Positions 62,408 through 64,000 of a stretch of DNA of 64,000 nt are shown here, piece after piece; position 1 is the first letter of the stretch; the number at the start of each line of letters is the position of its first letter. Location of the stretch: the NCBI RefSeq assembly GCF_013426895.1, contig NZ_AP023174.1, positions 2,418,001-2,482,000 on the forward strand, written 5' to 3'. The DNA comes from Paraburkholderia largidicola (GTDB taxonomy: Bacteria; Pseudomonadota; Gammaproteobacteria; Burkholderiales; Burkholderiaceae). Below the pieces are notes generated by a model, which did not search any database, was not told the origin of the DNA, and saw only the letters and a program-made list of their open reading frames with translations. A program made the position numbers and the translations under genes.

Positions 62408-64000
62408 CTAGAGCCAATCGGAATCCACCGCAAGCGGCGTTACCGTTTCGAGCTTCCATCGCTTGGTGGTCTTATGGTCACTGCGATGATCGAACGTGTA
62501 TTGTTCCTCGTCCTTCGCTTCTATGGTAAGGACAAGTCCGTGATGGTCAGGCGGGAGATATAACTCCGTGTTGCTCCCTTGGTCGTGGCGCCACAAGCCC
62601 ACGGCTCGTGCAGGGTTACGTTCGCCAAGATTGGAACGGTCGACCATCCCGGCCGATGTAATCGACAAAACAGAAGAGCCCGGGTCTTCCGCAAGCACCG
62701 TAGCGTAGCGACCGGGCCAGCGGACTGCCAATTGTGGTCCGTCCATCAGCAAGGCAACAACTAGATTCGGCCCGATTGCCCTGACCACGGGCATCGCGGG
62801 GTCGGCCCGCGCCAAATCTTCACAAATAAGAACGGTCATACAGAGGTCATCACGCAGCGCCAGAAACGGCAGTCTTCTCTCTTTGACAACAATATGTTCC
62901 CAGATCTTACCGTTCGGGGCTTTTATGCCGGTAAGGCCGTACCTATTGATCTGACCCTTGTCGAGCGCCCAGCGATGGTGCTTCGAGTGCGCTTTATCGT
63001 ACACTACGCGACCTCGTCCCGACCTTTTCCTCCGACCGAAAACCATTGTCTTCGCCAAGTTTCGACCCGCTGTACCATCCGAATCACCATTGCCAGGCCT
63101 CCCTGCCACCATGGTTCCAGCAATCAGAAACTTCAAGCCCGCAATCGGCTTGGCTTCAAGCAAATCTTGCAGCTCTTGTGCCAGTGCTTCGGTCAGTGCG
63201 CACTCAGGGAAGAGGACTCCGTCGATACAATCCTTACCGAACTTGGCATTTGCTTTTTGGATCAGCGGGACAATGAGATCGTCCTTCAGCATCGCGGCCG
63301 TAATACGCCCACTATCTCGCCTTTCGAGCCATGTAGGAGCCAGAGTAAAGTACGGCGCAATTACGGCCTCGCGCGCCAATTTCCGTTCATCTCCCGAAGG
63401 AATAAAGCTTTCGTCATCGACTCGGAACGGAAAGGGAATGACGAGTAACCGCATCGTGTTCGTCGCAGCCAAGCCGTTGTCCGGAAGCACCCATTCCGAC
63501 GCCAAAACCGTATTCGGCGGCAACAGTGCGAGGTGGTGACTCATTGATCGAACCGTACAACCGACTGCCGGCGTCAGCGCCTTTGGCAAGACAGTCGCTC
63601 GGTCCGGCGGAACCCTGTCGCATATCGACATCGGCACATGCGGCAATGCCTTTGAATCCGGCAATCCGCTCACGTTCGATAAAAAAGATGCCGCAGTGCG
63701 TTCTGCGAAAGGCGTCCACTCTTCGGCGTCTCGCGGCACCCACCCAATGTTGACGGAAGCCTCGTCGGCCACCATCAAGAGCTTCATTAGAATTGAAACG
63801 ACAGGGGGGAACGGAATCGTCGGCAGGCTTCTGATTTCGGCGAGGGTAGTTAAGCGGTACGCCCCGACGAGATCGACCCACCACTGCTTGACGGCTTCCG
63901 GACACACGCCAGTGTCGCGCCATTCGTCAGCAAGTTCCGATACTTCCTCGATGTGCTGTCCATGCATAAGATGGTGATTGCCGTGGAGCGATGCCTCCGT
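62408..64000 (-). CDS. Nitrilase-superfamily (C-N hydrolase) domain protein, 5' end outside window
   Basis: The frame is open to the right window edge, so the N-terminus is missing; an internal ATG lies at 63967. The catalytic triad of the nitrilase fold is visible: Glu in GVLFPECALTEAL, Lys in VVYDKAHSKHHRW and Cys in MTVLICEDLARADP. The preceding ~170 visible residues are helical and unassigned. Nitrilase domains of this long, divergent kind are known at the C-terminus of UG1/DRT1 defence reverse transcriptases. The upstream part needed to test that is not in view. Confidence 0.7.
   Translation of the reverse strand, partial: TEASLHGNHHLMHGQHIEEVSELADEWRDTGVCPEAVKQWWVDLVGAYRLTTLAEIRSLPTIPFPPVVSILMKLLMVADEASVNIGWVPRDAEEWTPFAERTAASFLSNVSGLPDSKALPHVPMSICDRVPPDRATVLPKALTPAVGCTVRSMSHHLALLPPNTVLASEWVLPDNGLAATNTMRLLVIPFPFRVDDESFIPSGDERKLAREAVIAPYFTLAPTWLERRDSGRITAAMLKDDLIVPLIQKANAKFGKDCIDGVLFPECALTEALAQELQDLLEAKPIAGLKFLIAGTMVAGRPGNGDSDGTAGRNLAKTMVFGRRKRSGRGRVVYDKAHSKHHRWALDKGQINRYGLTGIKAPNGKIWEHIVVKERRLPFLALRDDLCMTVLICEDLARADPAMPVVRAIGPNLVVALLMDGPQLAVRWPGRYATVLAEDPGSSVLSITSAGMVDRSNLGERNPARAVGLWRHDQGSNTELYLPPDHHGLVLTIEAKDEEQYTFDHRSDHKTTKRWKLETVTPLAVDSDWL

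Overview
The window looks like a chromosome or megaplasmid segment of a Burkholderia-type betaproteobacterium (Burkholderia, Paraburkholderia or Caballeronia). The evidence is high-GC core genes, an imuA/dnaE2 mutagenesis locus, a Burkholderia-type general porin and many MFS transporters and catabolic genes. This assignment is an inference from gene content. Much of the window is accessory DNA with lower GC.

Region 1 (1-17.6 kb): a copper-responsive MerR regulator with a perfect-armed operator, a CopZ-like chaperone and an RmlD-like reductase. These are followed by the SOS error-prone polymerase locus, read leftward as imuA then dnaE2 from a LexA box. A recombinase element interrupts dnaE2. 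Its left junction lies exactly at the codons for the polymerase active-site motif DIDVDF. The element encodes a 499-aa tyrosine recombinase, two giant (about 1,210-aa) tyrosine recombinases and a 241-aa accessory protein. The likely model is that the element carries its own dnaE2 3' part, which restores a full gene on the right, while the native 3' part (1578-3547) is stranded on the left. The two giant recombinases share an identical 782-bp 3' end but have diverged 5' parts. The set resembles the GmtY/GmtZ/GmtX trio of Gamma-Mobile-Trio islands and, more distantly, Tn554 TnpA/B/C.

Region 2 (17.6-47.5 kb): a catabolic and transport island. It contains several transporter-plus-hydrolase units: MFS + alpha/beta hydrolase, MFS + isochorismatase-like, AAHS-type MFS + isochorismatase-like, then GabD. 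It also contains a porin, GntR and MarR regulators, a peroxiredoxin, and a six-gene operon (two amidohydrolases, Rieske ferredoxin, ferredoxin reductase, VOC protein, NHL propeller). MntH, a chemoreceptor and a CapA-like phosphoesterase follow. Eight loci across 25 kb share one cis element (core TATACAGGCAGACTG, often tandem, usually with a TTCCCTTACATACG block upstream), each pointing at the start of a gene or of a gene remnant. This suggests one regulon under one regulator, possibly the GntR protein, whose own promoter carries a copy. Several degraded genes lie here (a frameshifted porin, an NHL gene stub at mntH, a transporter-leader stub, a chemoreceptor tail).

Region 3 (48-64 kb): a probable defence or accessory island of mostly unrecognised leftward genes. 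It holds a 1,252-aa protein with a possible nuclease-like N-terminus next to a KAP-family P-loop NTPase, a tightly overlapping three-gene operon of unknown function, two HAD-fold proteins, a MbcA/ParS-like fragment, paired small basic proteins, an XRE regulator, and a nitrilase-fold protein cut by the window edge. No rRNA, tRNA or CRISPR array was seen.
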